A stretch of 6,739 nt of DNA, from positions 1 through 6,739 of the forward strand of contig JAOPWF010000684.1 in the NCBI GenBank assembly GCA_025965815.1, in the 5' to 3' direction. The position numbers and the translations under genes are program-made. The DNA is from Mycobacterium sp. GTDB taxonomy: Bacteria > Actinomycetota > Actinomycetes > Mycobacteriales > Mycobacteriaceae. Shown here one piece after another: positions 6,393 through 6,739 of the stretch. The notes beneath the pieces are model-generated. The model did not search any database and was not told where the DNA came from. It was given only the letters and a program-made list of their open reading frames with translations. Numbering within the stretch: the first letter of the stretch is position 1; each line of letters starts with the position of its first letter.

Positions 6393-6739
6393 TCACCCGT
6401 CGCGCCTGCGACGACGGCCGCCTTCGGTGGACGGGGCCTGCAGTCGGGCGAGCAGTTCGGCGACGGACTGGCCGCCGGTGTTCTCGCGGTTGGTTGCCGA
6501 TCTCGCCTCGGCGCTGCGGTGCCGCGGCGGCGGCGCCGGTGGTTGCGCGGGCTGCTGCGGCGGCGTTGCCAGGACGGGTCCGGACGGTGGCCGCGCGGCG
6601 TCGCCGCCTTCGCCCGGTGCGGAATGGCGGGACTGACGATCCGCGGCATCCGAGGCCTCCGAGGGCTCCGCCTCCGGCGGGGCGTGGCGGCCGCGGCGCG
6701 GCTCGGGCGGCGGGGCGGCCATCGCGGGTTCCGGGGCGG
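6393..6739 (-). CDS. Ala/Pro/Arg-rich protein, C-terminal part (cut by window edge)
   Basis: The frame is open to the right edge and ends with TGA at 6393-6395. 114 residues are visible, and the true start is outside; the ATG at 6722 is probably internal, because the frame continues in the same composition (APEPA) beyond it. The visible part is low-complexity and presumably disordered, rich in Pro, Ala, Arg and Glu (RRGRHAPPEAEPSEAS, QQPAQPPAPPPRHRS). It ends with a short predicted helix, SVAELLARLQ, then a basic tail, GGRRRRRDG. No transmembrane segment or enzyme motif is visible. Position and composition fit the Rv3604c family of M. tuberculosis, described as an Ala/Arg/Pro-rich membrane protein. 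Its membrane segments, if any, would lie off the edge. Function is unknown. Confidence 0.75.
   Translation of the reverse strand, partial: APEPAMAAPPPEPRRGRHAPPEAEPSEASDAADRQSRHSAPGEGGDAARPPSGPVLATPPQQPAQPPAPPPRHRSAEARSATNRENTGGQSVAELLARLQAPSTEGGRRRRRDG

Noticed and set aside
1..6739. Insertion sequences, prophage, CRISPR, tRNA/rRNA genes or toxin-antitoxin pairs
   Set aside because: Nearly all bases are covered by recognised housekeeping genes. No transposase motif, array-like repeats or cloverleaf sequence was seen on either strand.

Overview
The window is a chromosomal housekeeping locus from a mycobacterium. It is GC-rich, and every product on it except one has a clear counterpart in the same order in Mycobacterium tuberculosis: lsr2, lysS, coaX, panD, panC, a Rossmann/DUF2520 protein and an Ala/Pro/Arg-rich protein (Rv3597c to Rv3604c, from memory). 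The exception, a PLP enzyme gene between lysS and coaX, and sequence differences from M. tuberculosis suggest another member of the group, possibly a rapid grower (Mycolicibacterium). The species cannot be fixed from the window alone.

Layout, left to right. On the minus strand are the first 72 codons of lsr2 (cut by the left edge), a 114-bp intergenic region with a candidate lsr2 promoter, and lysS. A single plus-strand gene follows, encoding a fold-type III PLP enzyme of the D-serine dehydratase / D-threonine aldolase group. It is divergent from lysS (23 bp between the preferred start codons) and convergent with coaX (4 bp between stop codons). The rest is again minus strand and is transcribed right to left: the C-terminal part of an Ala/Pro/Arg-rich protein (cut by the right edge), an 81-bp leader with a strong hairpin, the DUF2520 gene, panC, panD and coaX.

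The DUF2520-panC-panD-coaX set is a tightly packed vitamin B5/coenzyme A operon. Its genes overlap by 4 bp, overlap by 1 bp and are spaced by 2 bp. PanD makes beta-alanine from L-aspartate, PanC joins beta-alanine to pantoate, and CoaX phosphorylates the resulting pantothenate. The DUF2520 protein is an NAD(P)-type Rossmann protein of unproven function, and it may supply the pantoate step. LysS charges tRNA-Lys, and Lsr2 is the H-NS-like nucleoid protein that silences AT-rich DNA.

I see no mobile element, tRNA, rRNA, CRISPR array or phage gene, and no clear undescribed system. The points most worth checking are the extra PLP enzyme wedged between lysS and coaX, the very short divergent start region, the structured leader before the DUF2520 gene, the tandem octamer carrying two convergent stop codons, and the possible pathway role of the DUF2520 protein.
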